From NCBI GenBank assembly GCA_018222805.1, contig JAAEZQ010000002.1, positions 186,001 through 250,000 of the forward strand: a DNA stretch of 64,000 nt, in the 5' to 3' direction. Both the position numbers and the translations under genes were made by a program. The notes beneath the pieces were generated by a model, which was given only the letters and a program-made list of their open reading frames with translations, did not search any database and was not told the DNA's origin. The DNA is from Vibrionaceae bacterium. GTDB lineage: Bacteria; Pseudomonadota; Gammaproteobacteria; Enterobacterales; Vibrionaceae. Each line of letters begins with the position of its first letter. The first letter of the stretch is position 1. Positions 1 through 8,871 of the stretch are shown piece by piece.

Positions 1-367
1 CATGCAAGGTGTCGCTACAGCATTTATCGCACAGGCATTCAACATTGATTTAACCATGGGTGACTACCTGATGGTTATCATGACGGCGACGCTGGCATCT
101 ATCGGTACTGCTGGTGTCCCTGGTGTTGGCCTTGTTATGCTAGCAATGGTACTAAACCAGGTAGGCTTACCTCTGGAAGGTATCGCACTGATTATGGGTG
201 TTGACCGTCTGCTGGATATGATTCGTACCGCAGTAAACATTACTGGTGATAGCGCAGTAACGGTTATTGTTGCTAAATCAGAAGGCGCATTGGATGAAGC
301 TCGCTTCAACGACCCAATGGCCGGCGCAGCCGAAGAAGAAGTGCATCTTAAGCGCGCTGACGCTTAA
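1..367 (+). CDS. Dicarboxylate/amino acid:cation symporter, C-terminal part
   Basis: The last 121 or so residues of a secondary transporter of the DAACS (GltP/DctA) family, which imports dicarboxylates or acidic amino acids with Na+ or H+ across the inner membrane. The fragment keeps the conserved family end: the segment [14 protein letters not shown] (hairpin HP2) and the last transmembrane helix with [16 protein letters not shown], where Asp and Asn residues bind substrate and cation. The frame is open to the left edge, so the first ATG at position 2 is internal and the start lies outside. A strong hairpin terminator follows. Family assignment is firm; substrate cannot be told from this piece. 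Confidence 0.9.
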   Translation, partial: MQGVATAFIAQAFNIDLTMGDYLMVIMTATLASIGTAGVPGVGLVMLAMVLNQVGLPLEGIALIMGVDRLLDMIRTAVNITGDSAVTVIVAKSEGALDEARFNDPMAGAAEEEVHLKRADA

Positions 368-393
368 ACCGTTCTACGGTTATCCTGTCTAAA

Positions 394-425
394 ACAAAGC
401 CCCGATGGAAACATCGGGGCTTTGT
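394..425. terminator. Bidirectional intrinsic terminator
   Basis: A 13-bp perfect stem (ACAAAGCCCCGAT) with a 6-nt loop, followed by T-rich sequence on both strands. It sits between the converging symporter gene and the DUF1232 gene and probably ends both. Confidence 0.85.
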
Positions 426-462
426 TGCTTGAGTAAGGTTTATTACGCAAGCCTAAAGGATA

Positions 463-840
463 TTAGTCGTTAGCCATTGAATTCAGTTTTGCTCTGGCTT
501 GTTCTTCATGCTCTGGCGTAATAGCGTTACCCACCGTGTTCGCGGCCAATGTTAGCGCTGCCATATCATCAGTGAATCCGACACCAGCCAGCACATCTGG
601 TACCATATCAGTTGGAAGTACGAAATACGCTAACGCACCGCCAAGAATCGCTTTATGGCGCACGGAGGTATTGGCGTCTGTCATCGCGAACCAGGATTTA
701 ATCCCCATAACAGCAAGCTCTTCACCCGCTTTCTTGACCGATCTTTTCATTTTGTGCCAAAACGTTTTTTCATCTGGCACTTTTAGCGTGTCATCAACGG
801 CGTCATTAGGCGCCGATTTTAAAGACATAGCTGTAGTCAT
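463..840 (-). CDS. DUF1232 (YkvA-like) small membrane-associated protein
   Basis: A protein of about 125 residues with the DUF1232/YkvA signature: a hydrophobic stretch followed by YFVLPTDMVPDVLAGVGFTDD, where the P-x-D-x-x-P-D motif is the family hallmark. The function of the family is not established. I chose the second of two adjacent ATG codons (840) because GGAGG ends five bases before it, while the first ATG (843) is only two bases from GGAGG. It stands alone between two terminators. Confidence 0.8.
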   Translation of the reverse strand: MTTAMSLKSAPNDAVDDTLKVPDEKTFWHKMKRSVKKAGEELAVMGIKSWFAMTDANTSVRHKAILGGALAYFVLPTDMVPDVLAGVGFTDDMAALTLAANTVGNAITPEHEEQARAKLNSMAND

Positions 841-943
841 CATTGCCTCCAGTAGTTATGACGATTGCAATAATAGTAATGAGACGAATCTGAACGTAAC
901 ATTAATGGGTCCGTCTTTACTGAAATGAAAAGTACGATGAGTA

Positions 944-975
944 CAAAGAAAAACCCCCAAACCTGAGTTTGAGGG
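944..975 (-). terminator. Terminator downstream of malS
   Basis: On the minus strand a stem CCCTCAAAC/GTTTGGGGG (one mismatch, CTCA-type loop) followed by TTTTTCTTT, about 60 bases after the malS stop codon. Confidence 0.7.
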
Positions 976-1037
976 CTATGGCTTTTGCAATCAGGATTAA
1001 AACCCAGAACTAGCTTTTTTAACTAATAGCCAATAGG

Positions 1038-3101
1038 TTACGGTTTCTCTCTGCCTACAAACGCAACCACTACCTTGTCATCGCCTAATGAACGGGAAAA
1101 GACGTACGCTCCATCCTGAGCGATGACGTGATGCTTACCCGCGCCAATCGCAGGGTGTGCTTTACGGAATTGACCAAGCGTTTGCCAATGTTTAAGTAAC
1201 GATTGTTTCTCGTCGGTAAGCTCCCATACCATGTCAGAGCGAGTACCTTGATGGAAGTCATCCGCATACGGACCAATGTTACGCCCAACTTCATCGCCAT
1301 AATAGACCTGTACTGCACCAGGACTTAACAACAGCGCATTCGCTGCGTTACGCTGCATGGCGTAGTCTTTGAAGCGCGAGAAGAACAACTCGGTGTCGTG
1401 GGAGGACATATAGCTGACCGGGTTAAAGTCTTTCTCGTTGGCGATGGTATCAGCATAGCTTTGGTAGGTTTCGGCCATTTGACTAAAACAGGCCGCGCCT
1501 TTATCCAGCTTTTTCTGCATATCAAAGTTAATCAGCGCATCGAAACCATCGTCAAAATAAGGACTGCGGTACGCGGTATGTCCCCATACTTCGCCCATCA
1601 TCCAAAATGGTTGGCCCGATTTGCTGTTCTCTTCACGCCATTGTTCTAAGCTCTGAGATGCTTCTTTTTTCAGGCGCTTCCACACTTCGCCTTCGACATG
1701 TTTTACGGTGTCTACACGATAACCATCAATCCCAAAGCGTTTCACCCAATCGGTTTGCCACTCAATTAAGTAGTCCGATACGGTGTAATTGTCACGCGCC
1801 TTAACACGCGTACCCGGGTTATCGAGTAGCCATTGTGGTGGTGTGACGGCTTGCTCTGCTTCCGTGATAAAGTCCGGTAGCCCAGCAAGCGACATGGTTA
1901 TGTCACTGCTGCCCGGCTCAGAGTACCCCGGCAAACCAGAACGGACCCAATCACCGCCCCACCAGTTAACCCAGTTAGGGCTTTGGTAATTAACGAATTG
2001 GTGGTAGCTGTGCCAGTTCTCTCCACTCTTCGGTTGCCAGTCTCCCCACTTTTCAGGTAAATCAGCGCCCGGCTTTAGAACTTCGATGCCATCAAACTGT
2101 AAATCCGCTAGTGTAGAGTAACCGGTGTGGTTGATGACAGCATCCATCAGCACTTTAAGGCCACGTTTATGCGCTTCCTCCACCAGCGCCTTTAAGTCAT
2201 CTTCACTGCCTAAGTTTTCGTCAATCTTAGTGAAATCACGCGTCCAGTAGCCGTGATAGGCATAAAATGGGAACGAGCCACTGTCGCCACCGCCAACAAA
2301 ACCGTGTACCTGCTCAACAATCGGCGATAGCCAAATGGCATCTGTCCCCAAGCTTTTGATGTAATCCAACTTCTCAATCACCCCTTTGAGATCACCGCCG
2401 TGGAAGGTACCGATTTCTTCTTTACCGTCTTTTTTACGACCATAACTATTGTCATTACTGCTATCGGCGTTATTGAATCTATCGACCATCACAAAGTAGA
2501 TGTTGGCATTGCGGTAATCAAACGGTACCGCTTGTTTGGTTGTCTTAAGCGGTTCGAGCAATACGATACCGCCAGAAGCTTTGTCAGGCGTCAGAGAGAC
2601 TTGTTGATTTTTAACTTCGACAACCTGCCCGGAATACGCATCGCGTAATTTGGTGCCATCAGGGAAACTATCCCCCAACGCAATGGAGACTTCGCCACCT
2701 TGGTATACTTCACATTGGACTGTTGGGATGGGGCGTTTGAACTCGGTTTTTGCGGCTTTCTTGGGTTCTCGTTTGAAGAGAAGCGTTTTTGCCTCCTCAT
2801 CATAGGCAAATGAGTAATCTCCGGTAAAACGTATTTTCAGAGGAAGCTCAGTCGGCTCACCACAGTTTAACGAAATGGGCGTATTGAATTTTACGTTCTG
2901 TCCGTCCGGAGCAGTACAACTTCCCTCAATACCCGTTATTTTTAGCGTGTAACCATCTTTGGTCAATGGTACAACTAAGGGCTGTGCAGCGCTGATCGGA
3001 AAGTCGCGGCTGTTCGTTGTGGTTGATATAGTGATATTGGGTTCGGCAACAGCACTTGCTGATGCAAGTAATAATGTCGTCGTAATCAGATTCAGTTTCA
3101 T
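1038..3101 (-). CDS. malS: Periplasmic alpha-amylase MalS
   Basis: A 687-residue GH13 alpha-amylase that cuts maltodextrins in the periplasm. It resembles E. coli MalS (676 residues) along its length, including IYFVMVDRFNNADSSNDNSYGR and GEIGTFHGGDLKG-type segments. Catalytic regions are all visible: DAVINHT (region I), GYRVDTVKHV with the nucleophile Asp (II), MMGEVWGH with the acid Glu (III) and SSHDTELF (IV). I set the start at the ATG at 3101, which begins a clean signal peptide (MKLNLITTTLLLASASAVA); the longer frame adds twelve unlikely residues. Upstream lie two GGCGTAG-type MalT-box-like sequences facing each other. It is the last gene of the mal block on this strand. Confidence 0.93.
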   Translation of the reverse strand: MKLNLITTTLLLASASAVAEPNITISTTTNSRDFPISAAQPLVVPLTKDGYTLKITGIEGSCTAPDGQNVKFNTPISLNCGEPTELPLKIRFTGDYSFAYDEEAKTLLFKREPKKAAKTEFKRPIPTVQCEVYQGGEVSIALGDSFPDGTKLRDAYSGQVVEVKNQQVSLTPDKASGGIVLLEPLKTTKQAVPFDYRNANIYFVMVDRFNNADSSNDNSYGRKKDGKEEIGTFHGGDLKGVIEKLDYIKSLGTDAIWLSPIVEQVHGFVGGGDSGSFPFYAYHGYWTRDFTKIDENLGSEDDLKALVEEAHKRGLKVLMDAVINHTGYSTLADLQFDGIEVLKPGADLPEKWGDWQPKSGENWHSYHQFVNYQSPNWVNWWGGDWVRSGLPGYSEPGSSDITMSLAGLPDFITEAEQAVTPPQWLLDNPGTRVKARDNYTVSDYLIEWQTDWVKRFGIDGYRVDTVKHVEGEVWKRLKKEASQSLEQWREENSKSGQPFWMMGEVWGHTAYRSPYFDDGFDALINFDMQKKLDKGAACFSQMAETYQSYADTIANEKDFNPVSYMSSHDTELFFSRFKDYAMQRNAANALLLSPGAVQVYYGDEVGRNIGPYADDFHQGTRSDMVWELTDEKQSLLKHWQTLGQFRKAHPAIGAGKHHVIAQDGAYVFSRSLGDDKVVVAFVGREKP

Positions 3102-3200
3102 CGTTCCGTCCATTGGTTGCGCATGTAATCCACGCAAATTTATTAGTTTTATTCACACTAATAGTAAATGGACGAAAATCTGAGCACATCATTCTAATAG

Positions 3201-3253
3201 ACTACGCCCTAAAGCTTGGATTAACTCACATTTTGGCACTATTAAGGCGTAGT
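3201..3253 (-). promoter_or_regulatory. Putative MalT-box pair upstream of malS
   Basis: AGGGCGTAGT on the minus strand (3201-3210) and AAGGCGTAGT on the plus strand (3244-3253) form an inverted pair 100-150 bases upstream of the malS start. The same motif recurs at the malP and lamB/glgX promoters. Binding by MalT is inferred from this recurrence. Confidence 0.5.
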
Positions 3254-3262
3254 TCGATTATT

Positions 3263-3940
3263 CTATAAATGAACGCTGCCTAGGTTTCCCATTTGATTAA
3301 CCGCCCATCTGGTTCGACGCTGGGTATAATCACTTTGCGGGTAAACTTTTATACGATAAGGATTAGGTAATACCACCGCCAATTGCGCAGCTTGCCACTT
3401 CGACAGACTACCGGAACTCATCCCGAAATAGATCTGAGCGGCGGCTTCCACACCATATATACCCGGGCCAAACTCAACCACATTGAGGTAGACCTCCAGA
3501 ATGCGTTCTTTACTCCACATCGTTTCCATTAGAAGAGCAAAGTAAAGCTCATAAGCCTTGCGCACATAAGAATGAGCAGGAAACAAAAACACGTTTTTGG
3601 CGGTTTGTTGCGTAATCGTGCTTGCACCTCGGGAAGGGCCATTTTCGGCCGCATTCGCTATCACGTTGAACAGAGACTCAAAATCGACCCCATAGTGAAT
3701 AGGAAATTTCTGGTCTTCTGTTGCAATCACAGCAAGCTGCATGTTCTTGGAGATTTGTGACAAAGGTACCCAGTCATGCTGGCTGTGTTCAGGATAGTTT
3801 GCTGGAGGTGAGATAATGCGACTGAGCTTCCAGCCCCAAATTGGAGGATCGATAAATTTCACCGCTCCGACTAAAACAGCCGGAGCAATTAATAGCACCA
3901 ACACCACTTTAAAGAGAAATGACTTTAGCCTTTTGAACAT
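3263..3940 (-). CDS. mtgA: Monofunctional peptidoglycan glycosyltransferase MtgA
   Basis: A 225-residue GT51 enzyme that polymerises lipid II into glycan strands at the inner membrane. An N-terminal membrane anchor (residues about 8-28) is followed by the GT51 motifs ATEDQKFPIHYGVD (catalytic Glu near residue 75), GASTITQQTAKN, and KERILEVYLNVVEFGPGIYGVEAAAQIYFG. There is no transpeptidase domain, so it is the monofunctional form and not a class A PBP. It lies between glgB and malS with no functional link to them. Confidence 0.93.
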   Translation of the reverse strand: MFKRLKSFLFKVVLVLLIAPAVLVGAVKFIDPPIWGWKLSRIISPPANYPEHSQHDWVPLSQISKNMQLAVIATEDQKFPIHYGVDFESLFNVIANAAENGPSRGASTITQQTAKNVFLFPAHSYVRKAYELYFALLMETMWSKERILEVYLNVVEFGPGIYGVEAAAQIYFGMSSGSLSKWQAAQLAVVLPNPYRIKVYPQSDYTQRRTRWAVNQMGNLGSVHL

Positions 3941-4032
3941 TCACAGTATCCCGACAACTCACAGCTTTAAAAGCAAGCGAGCAAGATTGCCGAATTCTGA
4001 AAAGAACAACAAGTTTCTAAGGTTAAAATTTG

Positions 4033-4069
4033 GTCAAAAAAAGCCCGATTTACAATGTAAAGCGGGCTT
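4033..4069 (-). terminator. Terminator downstream of glgB
   Basis: On the minus strand AAGCCCG pairs with CGGGCTT across a short AT-rich inner stem and is followed by a T run. It lies 20 bases after the glgB stop. Confidence 0.75.
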
Positions 4070-4088
4070 GATGATTTAGAGAAGGTGC

Positions 4089-6293
4089 TTATTTAGCAAG
4101 CTTGTAGAACAGAGTCGATAAAGGTGGAAGACGAAGCCCAAGAGATTGTGGAAGCGACTCACTTTCGATCGATTCAGTCTCGACACTTGTAAGGACCTTA
4201 AAACCACTGCCATCGTATTTGCTATCATCGGTATCAAGCAACAGTTCGTAACGGCCTTCATTCGGAACACCTAAGCGGAACTTCTCGTGCGGTACAGGCG
4301 TGAAGTTGGTGATAACCAAAATACGCTCACCGTCCTGACTAATACGCTCATGAGCCAAAATACTCGCATCCGCTTCATCTTGAAGACGCCACTCGAAGCC
4401 AGCGGGAACACAATCCTGATCGTGCAAAGCTGGCTCAGTACGGTAAAGGTGGTTCAGGTCACGAGTCAGATCTTGAACCCCTTTGTGACGTTCAAACTCT
4501 AACAAGAACCATTGCAGTTGGTCATCATGGTTCCATTCCGCTGTTTGACCTAGTTCTGCGCCCATAAAATTGAGCTTCTTACCTGGTTGACCGTACATGT
4601 AACCATAGTAGGCACGTAAGTTTGCAGTTTGTTGCCACTCGTCACCCGGCATCTTCTTGTGGATAGAAGCTTTACCATACACCACTTCATCATGCGACAA
4701 AGACAACACATAATTTTCGCTGTGTGCATAAATAAGCGGGAATGTGATGGTATTGTGGTGGTATTTGCGGTGAACAGGATCTTCTTTTACATATGAGAGG
4801 CTATCGTGCATCCAGCCCATATTCCACTTAAATCCAAAGCCTAGACCGCCCATGAATGTTGGTGCCGAGACACCTGGGAATGCAGTAGACTCTTCAGCAA
4901 TCGTCATGGCATTCGGGAAGTGTTTATACACCTCCTCGTTCATCCATTTTAGTGTCGCAATCGCGTCATAGTTTTCGTTGCCGCCATCGACATTCGGAAT
5001 CCATTGATCATGACTGCGCGAGTAGTCTAGATAGATCATGGAAGCAACCGCATCGACTCGAATACCATCGATATGGAATTGTTCGAACCAGTACAGCGCA
5101 TTAGAGACTAAGAAACGACGGACATGTTCACGGCCTACATCATAAATATACGAGTTCCAATCTTGGTGCCAGCCGCGACGTGGGTCTGGGTCGTGGAACA
5201 GAGGTGTGCCATCGAAGTTCGCCAAACCGTGATCGTCTGATGGAAAGTGCGCTGGTACCCAATCGAGAATCACGCCAATACCCGCTTTGTGACAAGCATC
5301 AACGAAGTATTTGAAGTCATCTGGCGATCCATAACGACTGGTTGGAGCAAACAGTCCCACAGGCTGGTAGCCCCAAGATCCATAGAATGGATGTTCAGAA
5401 ACTGGCATCAGCTCAACGTGGGTATACTCCATGTCGACTAAGTATGGCACTAATTGTTCGGCCAGTTCACGGTAGTTAAGAAACTCACCCTGCTCATTGC
5501 GTTTCCAAGAGCCAGCGTGCAATTCATAGAAAGACAGCGCTTCATGACGCTTTTCAGTCACTGGGCGGCTTTGCCATTGAGCATCCTGCCACTGGTAACG
5601 ATTGTGGTCGTAAGTGATTGATGCGAATGACGGGTACTGCTCAGAATAAAAGCCCCAAGGGTCTTGCTTATGAGGTAACCCTTCCCCATGCGGACCTTTA
5701 AGTTCATATTTGTATTGCACTCCCTCTTCTAAGCCAGGGACGAACAAGCCCCAAATACCATAATCGAGGCGTTGCATTGGTTGACGACGGCCATCCCACT
5801 GGTTAAATTCACCAATTAAACTTACGGCAGAAGCATGCGGAGCGTATACAAGGAAACGAACGCCAGAGATAGACTTACCTCCACGCTCTAGTGTGACAAA
5901 GTGCGAACCCATGTAGTGATACATGTCTTTCGGTGTATGAAGATGTTCGTACTCTTGATAAATATTGTGGTATTGGTACGGGTCGTCGATGATCTGTTCA
6001 ATGCCATTCCAATCCACGGCTAAGCGGTAATGTGTGAGGTGTAAATCACGTTTCTCTTTCAGAATAAATCCGCTGTCACCTTCACGTTCTAGGGCAACTC
6101 TTGGCTCCCCTTCAACCAGTAACTCGACTTTATCAGCGCCTGGCATCCAGACTCTTAGGGAACCTTCACCATCATCAATAAATGGACCGAGCGTTGCGAA
6201 TGGATCAGAGTAAGAGGCCTGAGCTAGTAGTTCATAGGCACGCTCATACTTTTTCTTTGTTCTCTCTATTTTATTTGTTTTCGTGTTTTTCAA
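4089..6293 (-). CDS. glgB: 1,4-alpha-glucan branching enzyme GlgB
   Basis: A branching enzyme of about 734 residues: it cuts alpha-1,4 glucan chains and re-attaches them by alpha-1,6 bonds during glycogen synthesis. The N-terminal CBM48-like part carries [10 protein letters not shown], and the GH13 core shows [25 protein letters not shown] (nucleophile Asp), [10 protein letters not shown] (acid Glu) and [10 protein letters not shown]. The open frame reaches GTG at 6329, but that codon lacks a ribosome site; TTG at 6293 follows AGGGAG by six bases, so I chose it. It sits between malQ and mtgA, each separated by a terminator-like hairpin, so it is probably transcribed on its own. Confidence 0.92.
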   Translation of the reverse strand: MKNTKTNKIERTKKKYERAYELLAQASYSDPFATLGPFIDDGEGSLRVWMPGADKVELLVEGEPRVALEREGDSGFILKEKRDLHLTHYRLAVDWNGIEQIIDDPYQYHNIYQEYEHLHTPKDMYHYMGSHFVTLERGGKSISGVRFLVYAPHASAVSLIGEFNQWDGRRQPMQRLDYGIWGLFVPGLEEGVQYKYELKGPHGEGLPHKQDPWGFYSEQYPSFASITYDHNRYQWQDAQWQSRPVTEKRHEALSFYELHAGSWKRNEQGEFLNYRELAEQLVPYLVDMEYTHVELMPVSEHPFYGSWGYQPVGLFAPTSRYGSPDDFKYFVDACHKAGIGVILDWVPAHFPSDDHGLANFDGTPLFHDPDPRRGWHQDWNSYIYDVGREHVRRFLVSNALYWFEQFHIDGIRVDAVASMIYLDYSRSHDQWIPNVDGGNENYDAIATLKWMNEEVYKHFPNAMTIAEESTAFPGVSAPTFMGGLGFGFKWNMGWMHDSLSYVKEDPVHRKYHHNTITFPLIYAHSENYVLSLSHDEVVYGKASIHKKMPGDEWQQTANLRAYYGYMYGQPGKKLNFMGAELGQTAEWNHDDQLQWFLLEFERHKGVQDLTRDLNHLYRTEPALHDQDCVPAGFEWRLQDEADASILAHERISQDGERILVITNFTPVPHEKFRLGVPNEGRYELLLDTDDSKYDGSGFKVLTSVETESIESESLPQSLGLRLPPLSTLFYKLAK

Positions 6294-6419
6294 ACCTTTC
6301 TCCCTAAAGCCAATATCCACCTTAAACACACCGATTTTAGGTAAATATTGGTTTGCACAGCCAACGTTGTAAACTTACTAAAAAGCACTGCTTCGAACGT
6401 CTATGTTTGAAAGCAGCAT

Positions 6420-6455
6420 CAAAAAACGAAAATGCCCGCTATTATTGCGAGCATA
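6420..6455 (-). terminator. Terminator downstream of malQ
   Basis: On the minus strand ATGCTCGC pairs imperfectly with GCGGGCAT around an AATAATA loop, followed by TTTCGTTTTTT. It separates malQ from glgB. Confidence 0.65.
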
Positions 6456-6574
6456 ATAACAGTACTCCATCCTAACGGATTGTTTTTATAGAATGAGTGA
6501 CCTAGATGGAAATTTCTTACCTCAAAGCATACAAATTTATAATCGGCTTGCTTAACTAACTCACTCAATTCATC

Positions 6575-8755
6575 TTATTTGCTTGCCTGAGCACGCACTT
6601 CCGTTAGACGTTTCGCGATTCGATTTACATCTTCACGACTGAAGATTTCATCAAGGTTCATCGACAGCTTACGACGCCAGTTTGGATACTCATCTACGGT
6701 ACCTGGGATATTGACAGGTTGATCCATCTCTAACCAGTCTTCCAACTGAACGCTGAGTAGAGCAGAGTCACCCGCTGCAACATGCACTTGAAGCGCTTCA
6801 CTCAAGAACGAATCCATTGGAACATACTGCGCATCGTGACCAATGCCTTCTGGCAGGTAACCATGCCAGCGAACACTATCCAGAATGCCTTGCTTACACT
6901 TCAAACGATCAGCAAACAGCTCTTCTAGTTGCTCTTCATCTGGGTACAAACCGATTTCACGGCCCATTTTCAAGTCATCACAGTGCCAGAAACCGCGTAA
7001 CGTTGGCATATCGTGCGTACATAGTGCCGCCATAGATTGCTCTGCGTAGTGCTTCGGAGAAATGAAACCGCCGTCGTCTTTTGATGTTTCGAAGAAAAAT
7101 ACCTTGTATGAATGCACGCCTGCATCGCGAAGAATATCCACGATTTCATCTGGCACTGTACCTAAGTCTTCACCAATAACTGAACATTGATGACGATGTG
7201 ATTCAAGCGCTAAGATTGCCAGCATGTCTTCTACTGGGTAGTACAGGTAAGCCCCTTCCGTCGCCTTTTCACCTTTTGGAATCCACCACAGACGCAGCAA
7301 ACCAAGTACATGGTCAATACGTAGTGAACCACAGTGCTTCATGTTGGCACGCAATAGCTGGATGTAGGCATCGTAACCAGTTGCCTCAAGTACTTGCGGA
7401 TTCAACGGAGGCAAACCCCAGTTTTGACCAAGAGGCCCTAGTACATCTGGTGGCGCACCAATACTTGCGTCCAGAACTAAGTTGCCTTCGTCAGCCCAAG
7501 TTTCGCTGCCAGAATCTGCCACACCTACTGCAAGGTCACGGTACAGACCCACAGACATGCCTTTTTCTTCTGCAAGTGCTTGTGCTTCTTTGATTTGATC
7601 ATCTGCGATCCACTGTAAGTACATGTACAGGTGGACGCGGTCTTTTTGATCTTTAATGTATTTCTGCGTCCCCGCTGACTCGAATGTACGGTACTTTTCA
7701 GGGAATACAGGCCAGCCCCACATATTTGCATCTTCTGCATGCAGATCGGCGTGAAGTGCGTCAAATGCAGCTTGGTGTAATAAGCTTTCACCACCTTTCT
7801 CGACGAACTCTAAGAATGCGCGAGCACGATCGGTATTCTTATCTAAATGACGAGCTTTGAACTCACTAAATAGAAGTGGCAACACACTCATCTTAAGTGC
7901 AGATACTTCAGTGTAATTTACCCAGTGAGAGTCTCGCGCTTTTTGCAGGCGTTGCTGGAATTCAGCACTACCAACTTGTTGCTGCGCTTCTGCACTCAGG
8001 GCGAATTCAGGTACTGATACCACATCAATGTACATAATGTTCAACCAGCGGCGCGAAGATGGGCTGTACGGGCTCGCACCTTCCGGGTTCGCTGGGAACA
8101 GAGAATGAATTGGGTTCAAACCAATGAAGTCACCGCCACGAGATGCGATGTCACTAACCAATTGTTTGAGATCGCCGAAGTCTCCGATACCCCAGTTGTG
8201 CTGAGTACGCAACGTGTAAAGCTGGATACTTGGACCCCAAAGCTTTTTGTGTTGAGCAAGCGCATCTTGTTTGTAGCACGCTTTTGGAGTGATGATCAGC
8301 GACATTTCGTAAGGCGTTTTACGACGCTTACGATTGATGATCAGTTTGTGGTAACCCCATGCCAAATTCTTTGGCAATGCAAACACTAGAGGGCCACCCT
8401 CAGCACGTTCATCACGAACAATTTGAGACTGAAGATAGCCTTCAAGTACCTCTCCTTGTTCTGTTTCTAAACGCCAGCTGAATTCACTCTCACGAGCACT
8501 CGTACCTAGGTTTAGTTCCACTTCGACAGGCTCACCGTCACGTAGAACAAGAACAGGGGCTAGTACGTCTTTCTTATGCTTCTTCTCAGCAGAAGCTAAT
8601 AGTTTTTCATCGCTGCTAATATCGTAGCCAAGTGAAGCGAGCAAACGGCGTAGAGTCTCATCAGACACTTTAGCCTCATCTCCCCATGCACTGACGTAAC
8701 TGTCAGCCAATCTCGCCATTGCCGCGACTTTCTTTAATGCTGTTTGTTCTTTCAT
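6575..8755 (-). CDS. malQ: 4-alpha-glucanotransferase (amylomaltase) MalQ
   Basis: A GH77 enzyme of about 726 residues that transfers maltodextrin units and releases glucose in the cytoplasm. Landmarks are GPSIQLYTLRTQHNWGIGDFGDL, LYRDLAVGVADSGSETW, SLRIDHVLGLLRLWWIP (catalytic Asp), VIGEDLGTVPDEI (catalytic Glu) and CTHDMPTLRGFW. The start is the ATG at 8755, preceded by CGGAGAAAGCG; the upstream codons in the frame add nine residues without support. It follows malP by 116 bases on the same strand, the usual malPQ arrangement. Confidence 0.94.
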   Translation of the reverse strand: MKEQTALKKVAAMARLADSYVSAWGDEAKVSDETLRRLLASLGYDISSDEKLLASAEKKHKKDVLAPVLVLRDGEPVEVELNLGTSARESEFSWRLETEQGEVLEGYLQSQIVRDERAEGGPLVFALPKNLAWGYHKLIINRKRRKTPYEMSLIITPKACYKQDALAQHKKLWGPSIQLYTLRTQHNWGIGDFGDLKQLVSDIASRGGDFIGLNPIHSLFPANPEGASPYSPSSRRWLNIMYIDVVSVPEFALSAEAQQQVGSAEFQQRLQKARDSHWVNYTEVSALKMSVLPLLFSEFKARHLDKNTDRARAFLEFVEKGGESLLHQAAFDALHADLHAEDANMWGWPVFPEKYRTFESAGTQKYIKDQKDRVHLYMYLQWIADDQIKEAQALAEEKGMSVGLYRDLAVGVADSGSETWADEGNLVLDASIGAPPDVLGPLGQNWGLPPLNPQVLEATGYDAYIQLLRANMKHCGSLRIDHVLGLLRLWWIPKGEKATEGAYLYYPVEDMLAILALESHRHQCSVIGEDLGTVPDEIVDILRDAGVHSYKVFFFETSKDDGGFISPKHYAEQSMAALCTHDMPTLRGFWHCDDLKMGREIGLYPDEEQLEELFADRLKCKQGILDSVRWHGYLPEGIGHDAQYVPMDSFLSEALQVHVAAGDSALLSVQLEDWLEMDQPVNIPGTVDEYPNWRRKLSMNLDEIFSREDVNRIAKRLTEVRAQASK

Positions 8756-8828
8756 CGCTTTCTCCGAAGGTAATGTAAACACCTTCCATGTAGGGTTTTG
8801 TTTTTATCAATAACTTATATTTTCAAAT

Positions 8829-8857
8829 GACCAAAGGTAGCGCAGGGCTACCTTGGT
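8829..8857 (-). other. malP-malQ intergenic hairpin
   Basis: GACCAAAGGTAGC pairs with GCTACCTTGGTC with one bulge between malP and malQ. It has no T run, so it is more likely an mRNA-processing or stabilising hairpin than a terminator. Confidence 0.4.
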
Positions 8858-8871
8858 CTTTACTTATCTTA